Shown piece by piece: positions 10,202 to 20,204 of a stretch of 21,683 bases of DNA. The stretch comes from Leucogyrophana mollusca. Its lineage: Eukaryota > Basidiomycota > Agaricomycetes > Boletales. The number at the start of each line of letters is the position of its first letter. The stretch's first letter is position 1. Location: assembly GCA_021014945.1 (NCBI GenBank), contig MU266693.1, positions 1-21,683 on the forward strand. Reading direction: 5' to 3'. Below the pieces are notes generated by a model, which was not told where the DNA came from, searched no databases, and worked only from the letters and a program-made list of their open reading frames with translations. The translations under genes were made by a program, and so were the position numbers.

Positions 10202-10948
10202 TACTGCCTATGCCTGAGTGAAGATTTGCGGTGGTGGGATAAAGCCTCCATATGTTGGAAGGCTGTAAACGCGGACCATGTAAGTTTTTGCATAGCTGAG
10301 ATTTTGGATGCTGTTACTAAGGGACCAAGCAGTTACTGTAACGTTATTTTGTTCCAAAGCCATATGATCGATGTCGTTACTCGTCGCCTCAATCGGTAAA
10401 AGGATTGACCGGGCTAGGTCTGGGTCCCACAGCGAAACGCCTGAGCTTGACTATTAGATAGCGTCCGAGTCGATACCCATCATTGGTTGGCACAAGAAAC
10501 CAACCATACCATTGAAGTCGCAGCTGAGCACTGAGCTTCAGAGCCCAACTTAGGTATCAATTATGAGCAATAAATAATATTGACAGCTAACTTCATTACG
10601 AACAACTTGGTCTCGCTCTCGAGCGATCATGGTCAAATCAGTTCCATGGCATACCTATTATATACGTCATTCACCTAGTTTTTAGGACTTGTAACCCAGG
10701 CCAGTCTCCGAGATCCTCTCGACGTCAATGCAGTGCCATGATCATGAGGGGGATGGCGCTTCTTCAATATTGTTTGGCAGGAGCAATATTGGTGCATTTG
10801 ATGCACCCGCAGCTGTTCAAGCGAGAGGCGCAAGCTCGGAAGTATAAAGCTCAGCTAGTGAGGGCTCTTTTGTTTGCTCTTCGAAATCTCTACTCGTCGA
10901 ATAAACCGCCGTTCTTTTCTTTCTACTACAACCGTTTTAGTAAACACC
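10202..10948. promoter_or_regulatory. Shared divergent promoter region of the synthetase and hydrophobin genes
   Basis: 747 bases separate the two start codons. A TATAAAG at 10843-10849 lies 100 bases before the hydrophobin ATG and is followed by a pyrimidine-rich run, which suits a strong basidiomycete promoter. For the synthetase side I see no clear TATA box. Short ORFs here overlap on both strands and are not supported as genes. Confidence 0.5.
10843..10849 (+). promoter_or_regulatory. TATA box of the hydrophobin gene
   Basis: TATAAAG sits 100 bases upstream of the hydrophobin start codon, with a CT-rich stretch between them (10865-10925). Both the sequence and the spacing fit a highly expressed fungal gene. 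This is a prediction from pattern only. Confidence 0.55.
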
Positions 10949-11359
10949 ATGCCGATGAAATTCGCTCTAATCCTCACCCTTCTCGCCAGTCTCGCCGCCG
11001 CGAGACCTCCAACGATCCCATACCCTCCTCAGCCTGGCCAGGCCATTGCCACTCGAGGACTCAAGTGCCCATTGGGTGTAGTCCAATGCTGCCAGTGGTC
11101 GGGACCTGCTACCAACCCAAGAGTTGCGAACATCTGGGACACCCTCCACATCGCCCATCCCGACGCCGACTCTGTAGTCGGGGTCGGGTGCAAGCCTATC
11201 ACCTCTATCAAGGCTGAAGCCAGCGCCCCATGGTAATTCACGTTGCATTTTCATGGAATTGATTTCGCGCTGACCTTGCTTCAATGTAGCGAACCCGTTT
11301 GCTGCGCCAAGAATGAGAAGTTCGGTATCGGTATCGGTTGTGGTCCTATTAAGGCGTGA
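10949..11359 (+). CDS. Hydrophobin, class I type
   Basis: Two exons, 10949-11232 and 11290-11359, split by a 57-nt intron, encode 117 residues. A signal peptide of about 18 residues (KFALILTLLASLAAA) is followed by a Pro-rich segment. The eight Cys are C40, C47-C48, C81, C95, C99-C100 and C112, the hydrophobin order with two CC pairs. Spacing is C-x6-CC-x32-C-x13-C-x3-CC-x11-C. The long third interval fits class I better than class II, but three residues between C5 and the second pair is shorter than the usual five or six. Hydrophobins are secreted, self-assemble at air-water interfaces and coat hyphae or fruit bodies. The second pair and last Cys come only after splicing, so a lone ORF misses them. 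A second in-frame ATG lies at 10955, six bases on. The first is used because it precedes the signal peptide directly. Confidence 0.9.
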
Positions 11360-11686
11360 GGTTTGGGAAGGAGTCTTTTCACGAAGCTGGTGGGAGCAAA
11401 GGCGATAGGCGAGCTGAGCTGTGTAGCCTCTACCGGGGGATGGGGAAATCCAAGGACATGCATGCTCGTAGATTCGACGGGGTGGGAACTGACATGTGTC
11501 GGACTGTATTGTGCGACTCACTAAAAATTATTTGTGCTCAAAAACCACGGGAGGCACTTCCGCGGAACTTGAAAGATGAGCAAGAGTCAACGGCCGTCTC
11601 AAGCACAAGGACCGAGTATAGTATACTATCATGTCATGACAGCGTAATGTGCATCCGGAAACGATCATGTTATCCGTCGTTACTCG
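11360..11686. other. Convergent 3' intergenic region
   Basis: 327 bases between the hydrophobin stop (+) and the 7-TM gene stop (-). No gene, repeat or RNA is evident. It should contain both 3' untranslated regions. Confidence 0.5.
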
Positions 11687-12928
11687 CTACACCAGGGTAG
11701 GGGTTTCGCGTTTCCGCAAATCGGAGGTTGAGTCTGCATCGCCCTCAGTATCGGAACGAGCTTCATACTTTTGGATGACCTCTTTCGTCACCGTAATGCC
11801 TGGCGGCGTTGAGGCCAGATCGATATTTGCTTGCCGGCGACCCCGCCTCATAGAGAAGCTGGACATGGGGATAGAATCCGAGGTGGTGCCCTCAATAATC
11901 TTCTCCTGCGACCACGCGTGCCCATGAGTTACACGCAGTATTATCAACAAGGCGGCGAACATCTATGACGGTTAACCAGTCAGTTAGAACCCAAATATGA
12001 CGGAGAACAAGCGACCAACTTGGATAGGATTCAGGGCATCCATGAATATGCTTGACACCGGGTTGTTGATTGCAAATGTGACGAGGAAAAGCACAGAGAA
12101 TATAGAATATATCGCCGCAGACTCAACGACCACACCAGCGATGCTGGTGTAATGAGATCCGTGCCGTGAACCGAAAGCGCTGGTGACGCGATAGCGGTAG
12201 TACAGAAGGCGAAGCACGATGGCAATAGTGGAGAGGATGTTCAGCGCGAGAGAGGTACCGATAAATGGAAGTGTAAAGTCGACACCGAGGAATTTGCCCC
12301 ACGGAGAAGACTTAGACCATTGCATGAGAAAAAGAATTCCCAGTACTTAATTGGTGAAGTGGATATATCAGAGCGATCATTCGAGAAAAGGCGCGGAAAC
12401 GGTACACACCAAAGGACGCGGCGAGCATGAGGCAGGGAAGGCACATAACAATGGATGTACGTGACATGCATCCTCTGTAGATGATCATGCAGCGCCAGAG
12501 CTGAAGGGGATGGATCAGTTGTCAACCTCTCAAAGCAGTATATCTGTACGAACGACAAGGATGTCTGCGCACAAAGTCAACAGCACGAACGACACATTGG
12601 CGATTTCATTTTGAGGGATGTGGAACATATTTCTGGAGTACGCTCCGGGCCCCCCAGGATATTCTCGGTCGTCAATGAAGGCAAGATTGGTGAACTCTGT
12701 CATGGAGGCCGTGAATAGAGTGCTCAAGATGAAAGCGATTGCGACGAAGAGGAGAAGTGGGAGCTGTTTCTTGTAATTCGAGCGTGTCGTCCCTCGGAGG
12801 ATGGCCCGGAAGCATGCAAAGTAAAGAGTGGCATCGACGCCGTACAGCGCAGCGTTAACAACCGTGCCGTTCAGCCATCCCTTCTCAACAAATATTTCTT
12901 CAGGTGTTTCGTTGGGAGCCCACGACAT
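11687..12928 (-). CDS. Seven-transmembrane orphan receptor-like protein
   Basis: Four exons, 12928-12554, 12500-12410, 12345-12020 and 11962-11687, join in frame to 355 residues. Seven hydrophobic segments are visible, near residues 20-43, 55-75, 110-134, 141-164, 177-205, 222-247 and 258-278. Phrases such as CADILVLWRCMIIY at the end of segment 3, with a Trp-Arg at its cytosolic end, and the cytoplasmic tail after ILRVTHGHAW, are typical of a large family of 7-TM proteins in Agaricomycetes. The family has no known ligand or function. The C-terminal tail is hydrophilic, rich in Ser, Thr and acids, ends at Val355 and could carry phosphorylation sites. Asn-linked glycosylation sites occur in the outer N-terminus (NET, NGT). 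The first intron (12553-12501) uses a GTTCGT donor, the weakest of the junctions. Confidence 0.85.
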
Positions 12929-15392
12929 TGGCAGCTGAACAAGACGTCAGATGAACGCTAGGAAGAACCGAGGCGATGAGAAACGCACAGATTTATATGA
13001 AGTCGGGGCGGTCTGCTGTACTCAAGATAAAATTAAGCCTACTTGACGCTGGTCAAGGCATCTGTTACAATTCATCATCCATCATCTGAAACATTGGAAC
13101 TATTTCAGGGTGTACGGTGGTTCGCGGAAAGAGGAGCTCCTATCAGATGGCGGAAATCATCGAGTTCTGTTCTATTGCGAGAACAGAGCCCGTGATCGCC
13201 GCAAAAACCCAATGGCCGAGCACCGCACTGCGAGTTGTGCAGCTTGAAACCAATGCGAACGCAGTGAAACCGCGACAGAGAGAGCGGTGCTCGGCAGTGA
13301 CACGAGAACTCCAATGATATGGTCGTGCTAGGAGGCTTGAGACGAATCCACATTCGGTGATGAAATCGTGGAGACACCGTTCGAACACCGTGCTTCTACT
13401 CCGGCGCTCGCCATTTCCTGTGTTAAAATTGGCCTTGAGATTCCACTTCGATACAGGCCCCATGATCAGGCGACTATCTGGGCGGAATCTGGTCAGCGGC
13501 CAGGATCCAAGCCTCAAGCCATTGAAACGAGCATGGCTAGGTGCCCACTGCATAGACGAGGACCCACCGCATGGTTCAACACGCAACTCAACTTTGACCG
13601 AAAGGCATCCCCTCCATCATACAGCATCCAGTGAGCGCCACGAAGTTGTTGACACGTCATATGGGGTGCTGTGCTGTCTAAGAGCTGCTTGTACAGTGTC
13701 CGAGGATACGGTGTTCCAAGGAAGGCCTATAATTAAGTACGACCTAATCCAATTCAATGTGTAGAACTTTTATCTTCATCGGAGAACTTGCATGTGATCT
13801 GATACCTAGGATGATGTGTTCGCAGCCTTTTACAGTGGAGGCAGTCGGAACCCTCGAAGCTCCCCCAATTGTTCGGGGGTATCGTTCTACCGGGTGCAGG
13901 ACGTTTATAGATTTATTCGAAGTGTGGCATGCTACCTGCACCGATAGATGACCTGCCATGTTGAGGCTGACATGGAAGCAAAAAAAGCTGCGTGTGGTGC
14001 TACCATAGGCGTACGGATAGCACACCATGCTTCTTTGTGGCCCGTGGGGTCGCTTAATGTGTCACCTCCAGTTAGTTGTAGTGCCTGCGAGGATACGGTT
14101 GACAAGGTTCGAACGGAAAGGACAGCGTGAAGCGTGAAACAGCAAGGTAGAAAGTGGTGTGCCGCGTGTGGCTGATCGAGACAAAATTATGGATTGCAAC
14201 TTGATTGAAATTGTCGATCGGTCGGCTCGACGCAAGGCTCAACGGAATTCCATAAATCTTGGTCCGTCTAATAGTAATAGCCCAAGGTTTCATATACCAG
14301 TGTCTCAACGACCAAGATGCTAATGCTGAGTGGTTGTAGAGCTACTCGCAATTTCGCAAACATTGTGCACTTTCGAGTTCCGACACCCCACTGGGGCAAA
14401 TCATGAGCAATCTCTGGAACTTCAAGCTTCAAGGGTGCTTGCGTGCTTCTGCAATTATGTTGTGTATAGGATCCAAGCAGCACACGTACTAAGTACGTAC
14501 CTCCGAACGATCCACTACAAAGGCTCGATCAGATTAAATGAGTTTCAACCCACAGAAACCGTGGAGCACTCGCTCGTCACTTACTGGTCTCATAAGCCTC
14601 GGCGTACTCTTCAAGCTCACGCGGAAATCAGCGGTATATATGTTTAAACGACTGTCACGTCTCGCAACTGCAGCTGACGTCGAGGAGGGCTCGCCTGTTC
14701 CTGTGAAACTTGACGATATACCGACAGTAGGATCGTCTGGCCTGTTGTCGAAGAACAGTGAGTACTGAGTACAGTTGGAAGGGGAGAAAGCGAGGTCTGT
14801 CTTTAAGTTATCTATTCTTGGCGACTTGGGCTGCGGTTCATACAGTACTTCGACGGGATCTCAGGTGATAGGGCGAGGAGGGGCCGGGTGTGAGCGATTG
14901 AGTGGGGGGATGAACGGCCTAACTCCCCCGGTAGTTCCCATCTGTTAAATGGTCATTGCGTCAAAGGGCTCCGCCGTAGAGGCGAGGGCACTAGGTGCTA
15001 TCCGCGAAGTTGACTCTGCAGCCTACGGCCGGGGTTCTCCATCTCAAGGGGCCTCCAGCGGTCGGGTACACGGTCCAACTCTGCCATCATCATTGGACCT
15101 CATCCTGGCTTGAGAATCTGCCTTTGAGTATCAGGCACCACAGCGGGACCATATGCGGAAACAAAGTCGCGCTGAAGTAAAGGAGCGAATGATCGCACCG
15201 AAGTGGGTAAGGAGGGAAGGCATGCTTGAGAAGAAACGAGTGAGGAGAGAATGATGGAGTGGTCAGAAAGACAGGAGATGATGGGTTCGAGGTCGAGAAC
15301 GGAGCGCAGCAATACGGAGGGGAAACAAGGCCAATACAAACACGCCCCAACAGTTGGCAAAGCGATCGAGCAAATAGCTATGCCTAAAAAAT
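12929..15392. other. Gene-poor region
   Basis: About 2.5 kb without a gene I can support. The left end holds the 7-TM promoter. ORFs of 135 (+, 13357-13764) and 147 codons (-, 13143-13586) overlap each other, lack a signal peptide, domain motif or clear intron borders, and are probably chance. The right end, just before 15393, should be the 3' untranslated region of the enoyl-CoA hydratase gene. I see no long terminal repeats, target-site duplications or transposase motifs. Confidence 0.45.
12991..13000 (-). promoter_or_regulatory. TATA-like element of the 7-TM gene
   Basis: On the minus strand the sequence reads TCATATAAAT, about 63 bases upstream of the ATG at 12928. Position and sequence fit a TATA box. 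Pattern only. Confidence 0.4.
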
Positions 15393-16502
15393 TCATGAAT
15401 GCGTAAAATTGGGCTTCCTCTTCTCTGCGAACGCTCCCATCCCTTGCAAACAGAAAACAGATGTCAGTGTAGTTCATAAAAACAGGGGTCAAAACATACC
15501 CTCTTTCTGATCATTAGTCGCGAAGAGACTATGGAAAAGCCTCCTCTCGTAGCGGAGGCCATCAGAAAGAGGCATCTCGAACGCTACAGATCGTGACTCA
15601 GACTGGTTCGGGAGAAAGCAGGAAATTCGCTTACAGGCATTGATAGCCTCCTTGCATGCGATCACAGCCACACGTCCCTTGCTTGCAATGGTCCCTGCCA
15701 TCTCAACTGCCTCTTTAACCACCACTCCTTCGCCTTCTCCCACCACACGGCTGACCACGCCCCATTGTTCAGCTTCTTGAGCGGAGAACATACGCCCGGT
15801 GAGGCAGAGTTCCATTGCGCGGGATTTTCCCACAATGCGGGTGAGGCGCTGGGAACCGCCACCACCGGGAATGATCCCGATGCTGATTTCAGGCTGGGAG
15901 AACTTGGCAGTTGGGGACGCGAGTATGATGTCACACATCAATGCGAGTTCGCAGCCACCGCCGAGCTGCTCGGGATCCTTATGAGCACTAGGGAGACGAA
16001 CCTACGATCAGGAACCTTACCGCATAACCACTGACGGCTGCGATGATGGGCTTGCGAAGCTTGGTGATGACCTCCCAGTTAGCGAGGAAATTGTTCGTAA
16101 ACGCGTCAGCGACTGTGAAAAGTCAAGATTCGCCCACGAAACCCAGCGAATACAATACCAACAGGTTTTGTCCTTCATCTCCAGGATGTCCGCACCGGCT
16201 GCAAGACCCGTTAGGCAATCATGAGAGTTATGCTCTGGTTACTCACCAGCAAAAGCTTTCTCCGATCCTGTAAGGACCATAGCACCGACACTATCGTCGG
16301 CGTCGGCTTCAACAAGGGCATCGGATATGTCCTTGAAATGGGCTGCGCTGAGGGCGTTGAGGGCCTTTGGTCGGTGGAGGGTGATCAACGCGACACCTGG
16401 GTTGGGCCGAGAAACGAGGACATTGTTGTAGCGAGCTGTAGAGAACGCTCGGAAAGAACGAGCTGCGACCAGAGACCTGCGGGCAAAAAGTATAGCGGAC
16501 AT
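15393..16502 (-). CDS. Mitochondrial enoyl-CoA hydratase (short-chain, crotonase family)
   Basis: Six exons, 16502-16247, 16198-16163, 16112-16021, 15965-15635, 15583-15500 and 15442-15393, give 282 residues, near the usual ~290. The first ~25 residues ([20 protein letters not shown]) are rich in Arg and Ser with no acids, a mitochondrial presequence. The crotonase fold is clear: [22 protein letters not shown] (oxyanion hole) and [13 protein letters not shown] with E134. [17 protein letters not shown] carries E154. The two catalytic Glu are 20 apart, as in the rat enzyme (E144, E164). It hydrates trans-2-enoyl-CoA to 3-hydroxyacyl-CoA in mitochondrial beta-oxidation and branched-chain amino acid breakdown. 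The C-terminus ([13 protein letters not shown]) matches the usual tail, FAEKR. The ATG at 16502 is chosen because the presequence begins there; an upstream in-frame ATG at 16649 would add unrelated residues. Confidence 0.95.
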
Positions 16503-16933
16503 TCCTTGCCTCGTTCGCTGCCGATGAGACGATGAGACGATGAGAGTTAGGTCTGAGACCGATTGCTTATGTTCCGTGCGGGGAGCGCGTGTGACGGGCC
16601 GCCGTACAACCGTGACGTCCCACGCCAGAGTCAGAGCCGACAGTCTCATCTTTCTTCCACCTTTCGTCTGCCGCGACTTGGCCAGAACGCATTCGACGAT
16701 AGATGTCTATCAGCTAATACGTGGACTTTTGACGATGTTAATGAAATGATCATGCGATGGTCTGGGGGCCATCGAAGGCAGCGTGAACGGGAAAATTTGG
16801 TGCCGGCTTTGGCTCATGGCCAGGTCCATTGGCAATCCGCCCCCGTTCACCATGAGTTATGGGTCGCATGGAGCCAGTACTTATTCAACGTAAGTAGGGA
16901 GAGCTAGTCATCAGTTGTCGTACTAATATTTCA
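16503..16933. other. Intergenic region upstream of the enoyl-CoA hydratase gene
   Basis: 431 bases between two genes on the same strand. It holds the 5' untranslated region and promoter of the hydratase and the 3' untranslated region of the GTPase-containing gene. A small tandem repeat lies at 16523-16546. No gene is visible. Confidence 0.5.
16523..16546. repeat. Three tandem copies of an 8-base unit
   Basis: GATGAGAC is present twice in a row and a third copy ends in G (GATGAGAG). It lies 21-44 bases upstream of the hydratase start codon, so probably in the 5' untranslated region. Such units can vary in number between strains. Confidence 0.8.
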
Positions 16934-19515
16934 TCAGAACCAGGGGAACATGCTCCTCACGATGGACTCCGTGTCAGCATCTACTTTCCTAATCCTTAGC
17001 GCAATAGCTTCAGCTTCTTCTTTGGCCATGATGTCATTCTTCGTAAGGAAGTTCACGATGCCCTTGGTCGAGTGGCGGGGGGGACGTATGTGGATTGACT
17101 CCAGCAAGTCCAGCAGCTTTCGGGCGATTGTCGCGGTCCACGCAGCGCTTTCCATAATGAAAGGAGCGCCATGTCCATGCTCTCGTAGCAGGTCGTGCAC
17201 CTTCTCTTTCGACTCTTCATATTTCTGCTGGTGGCCAACGTCGACTTCCTGGAGCTGAATCGCCCCATCTTCTCCCCCCGCTCTTTTACGCGTTATCCCA
17301 GGTTTTGTAGTGATGCATGCATGCGCCACCGATCGAATTCCATACTTCTCCAATACGTGGTGATTATCCTCCCACCACTTCTCCATCGGTGTAGTATATT
17401 CGAGGTTCGTGATGGCGACTACGACGGGCACCTTTTTGTCGCACAGGAAGTCACAGAAAAGTGCATAGTTCTGTCGTGCGTTATCCGTGATTCTGCCACC
17501 CCGCATGCAAAAGACCAGCAGGTGGATCCCTCCTGCGGCTCTCAAAGATGTGACCAGACGGTACGCTTTATCAATGGAGTCGAGGTAACGCTTGCCGTGC
17601 CCAAATTCCTGCGGCTCGTTCAGACCCACAGTATCGAAGATGCGATAAACGTGCGAGTCCATACGAACGTCGTAGTCTCGAACGTCGAGAGTGCAAGCAA
17701 AGCTACCCGATGATGTCTGCGCGACGTCCGAGCCCACTATCAAGTTGACGAGAGATGATTTCCCCACGCCAGCTTCCCCGAAGATCACGATGTTTCGTGA
17801 ACCGAGGGTCTCGTTGTCCACCGTCACGCCGCGAACCTAAACTCAACACTTGTAAGTCGGTACATTCCGGCTTGACCGTAAAACCTACGAACGTGAGGCT
17901 GATCTATAAGTGGGGGAGGCTCTCGCACTCGAGAGATGCTCGGGTCTCCGATTCCTGCACTGGACGTTGGTGGCACCTGAGAACTTTCAGCGGCTGCCGG
18001 GTACCCGTGGTTAGCATAGGAGTGAGAGGAAAGCCACTGGCGACCAACCTCCCACATTCTCAGCGGTGTGACGCGTACTTGACGGATCATTCAACAATGG
18101 CGCTCGAAGGCGAGAAAGGAGGTCTCCGTCCCAATCACTAGTGGACTCTTCACGTTCGGGAGCGTTCTGATGCGATACCAGCGCATGCACAACATCACTG
18201 GTTGCGGGACGCGACGCAGGGTCCATCTGCCAGCATCGATTAATCAGATCCCACATCGAATCGTCAAGATCATGATTCGTCGGCCGCGGCGGTCGACGGT
18301 CTTCCATAACGACCAGAATGGTTTGAAAGGCAGATAGCTCAGAGAAACGCGGGCGTCCAGCATATATCTATGATACTGTGAGCGGTGATTAAGAAGTGAG
18401 CGAGTCAGCTAACGAACCTCGTAGCACACGCAAGCAAACGCGTAAACGTCACTAGCCAAAGTTTTGTGTTCGTTTTCCTGTCCGACTTCTTGGTACCTCA
18501 GCAACTCGGGAGCCATCCACCGCAGAGCCGCATTCCTATTTGCTCCGGCAGTAAGTTCCGACTTGACGCTGGAGACGTGAGCTGGTATACAAAAGCTGAA
18601 TCCCGTGATGCACGCTCTAAAAGATGACGTGACGAGGACGTTGGCCTAGGAATCATTCAATATCAAGTGCATGTCATTTAACTGATTACTGACACCTTTC
18701 AGGTTTCCGTGGATGATCGAGGGGTCGAAGGTGTGGAGGTATTCGAGGCCTCGAGCCACATCTAGCACCTAAGCGGGCCGTGAGTAATCGTACGAAGGCG
18801 CAGTTCCTGTGCGAGTGCCGCGCACCAGAGACCGACGATCCCCTTGAGGGTTGCTTTCGAGATACTGTAGTATATTCCCATTAACCATCCACGGCGAAAC
18901 GAGACATGGCCGAGGATGGTTTTCGGGCCACTGGAACACGCCATAGAAAGGTAGCACTCGCGGATTCGAGAATTGCCTCCACAATACTGCTTGTTTGGAA
19001 AGCACCTATCCGATTGAAGGTCTTGGACTTGGAGCGGGTGAAAGATAAACCTAAGGGACGTACTTTTGTTTCATCGGCAGAGATGTTTCGGGCGACTTTA
19101 ATAGCGATGGCATGACCGCCCACCTTGCCTTGCCAGATGTCCCCGAAATGACCGCCCGCTACTTGTCCTTCAAACTGCACGCCTTTGATATCGAGGCAAT
19201 GAGGGTGAATATCGTGGCTTTGAGACAAATCAATAGCGGCCATTATAATCGTCGAACGGATAGCCCCGAGATCGGGGAGATCAAGAACCTGAGGGGTAGG
19301 AACATCAGGACTTGAGAACGGAGATGCCAACATATAAGCTGTACCGCTTGGAGGAGATCGATCAAAGCCTGAGCTTTCTGTTTTCGTTGGTTCAAAAACA
19401 GCTGCCGCTGCGGTGGGTCGTTGAGAACAACCAGAATCCGAGCCGCGATGCATAGTCTGTCGAGTTTCAGGAGCTTCTCGAGGCGAAGCACGGCAATGTG
19501 ATCATAGGAATGCCT
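16934..19515 (-). CDS. TKL-type pseudokinase fused to an AIG1/GIMAP-like GTPase
   Basis: Exons 19515-19345, 19288-19064, 19005-18826, 18768-18694, 18645-18418, 18367-18049, 17993-17893 and 17836-16934 join in frame. Residues below count from 20204. A helical segment (195-290) with AQALIDLLQA and IHPHCLDIKGV precedes a kinase fold as in Agaricomycete TKL kinases: GGHFGDIW, K315 in AIKVAR, HGNLKGANVLV, RWMAPELL, CWQMDPASRPA. Three catalytic positions are changed: alpha-C Glu to Q331, catalytic Asp to N408 and DFG to G426-F-S. A Ser/Pro linker (about 585-625) leads into the GTPase: GEAGVGKSS (647-655), DTVGL from 695 and TNLE (770-773) in place of NKxD. The GTPase part has no ATG in its own frame; the 56-nt intron 17892-17837 joins it to the linker. 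GIMAP-type GTPases act in immune and membrane signalling, so a switch scaffolded by a dead kinase is inferred. No in-frame ATG lies before the kinase fold except M267, so the true start is probably further upstream. Confidence 0.75.
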
Positions 19516-20204
19516 CTATTCTGTCTTCAATGCTAATCCCCAGGATTTTCTATCCGAGCTTGCCTTTTTGCACCGATTGAAAGAGCCCCAGATCGTGTCG
19601 TTGATCGAGTGATAGTGCACGAACTGAGAGACCTCGTCGACACTCAACCACTTCGAAAACTTTCCTTTGAGAGACTCGAGCGCTCTGAAAGGCGCGATGA
19701 TTTAGGATCTACGCTATCGAAATCGTAATAGCGCACCTAGGACTGTCCGTGCATAATTTCAGATGTGCCAGGGTATACAAGAAGAAGCGCTAGAAAACTA
19801 TCCATCAGTTGTCGACTGTGAGCGGAGAAGTACATCACTGGACTGACGGGACACAATAGAGAGTCAAATCCTGCGTATTCATCTTCCGAAAGCTGCGAAA
19901 AGTCTTTCGTCGCCGTACGGATCCCGCTGGCATTTGCATGAAGCCAGTCAGAGGGTGCATCAATCAAGGTTATTGAAGTTTCGAGACCCCCCAGAGCATT
20001 ACCAAAGCGTGAAATCATGATATCTGTCCCCATCGCAAAGATGAATGAGAACCAATGTTCCCCGGTGCATCCACCGTACTTGCACCGATTGGGCGCCTCT
20101 TCAAAGGCGCTCAGGGGTCCGGCCCGACATCTGTTCGTGGCATGCACAATACTGTCAAGTATAGAACGGCGTGTATCGTCGATGAGCCTCGCTTTGTCAA
20201 ACTC
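19516..20204 (-). CDS. N-terminal part of the pseudokinase-GTPase gene, or a separate unrecognised gene (5' end unresolved)
   Basis: Exon 20204-19744 joins through a 59-nt intron to 19684-19564. The frame then runs on to a TAG at 19518-19516. The intron 19563-19516 would have a GC donor (AAG before GCAAGC) and its last three bases are that TAG. Removing these 48 nt keeps the frame and leads directly into the kinase exons, so one polypeptide is my preferred model. If the intron is not real, this is a separate gene whose encoded C-terminus is ALKTE. The sequence has CKYGGC, LETSITLIDAPSDWL, YAGFDSLLCPVSPVMY and FLALLLVYPGTSE, with strong codon-like composition, but I recognise no family. A possible first exon is 20315-20289 (ATG, nine codons, 84-nt intron), which is a weak guess. 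The donor at 19743 (GTCCTA) is also weak. Confidence 0.5.

Noticed and set aside
10949..11359. Class II hydrophobin
   Set aside because: The 32-residue third interval and overall composition fit class I better, and class II is mostly ascomycete.
13143..13764. ORFs of 147 (-) and 135 (+) codons
   Set aside because: They overlap on opposite strands, show no domain, signal peptide or exon borders and sit in a gene-poor region.
12929..15392. A decayed transposon in the gene-poor region
   Set aside because: No terminal repeats, target duplications or polymerase/transposase motifs were seen on either strand.
16934..17827. The GTPase as a stand-alone gene of 297 residues
   Set aside because: Its frame begins with GTG and has no upstream ATG before a typical TTTAG acceptor; the spliced linker joins it in phase to the kinase region.
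18011..18307. A separate 98-residue protein
   Set aside because: It is the C-lobe end of the kinase domain read past the donor at 18048; its Met is an internal residue.
18881..19453. A 190-residue protein starting at the ATG at 19453
   Set aside because: It reads through the 56-nt intron 19344-19289 in the wrong frame before it and the intron at 19063 after it. The spliced alternative gives the known AQALIDLLQ pattern.
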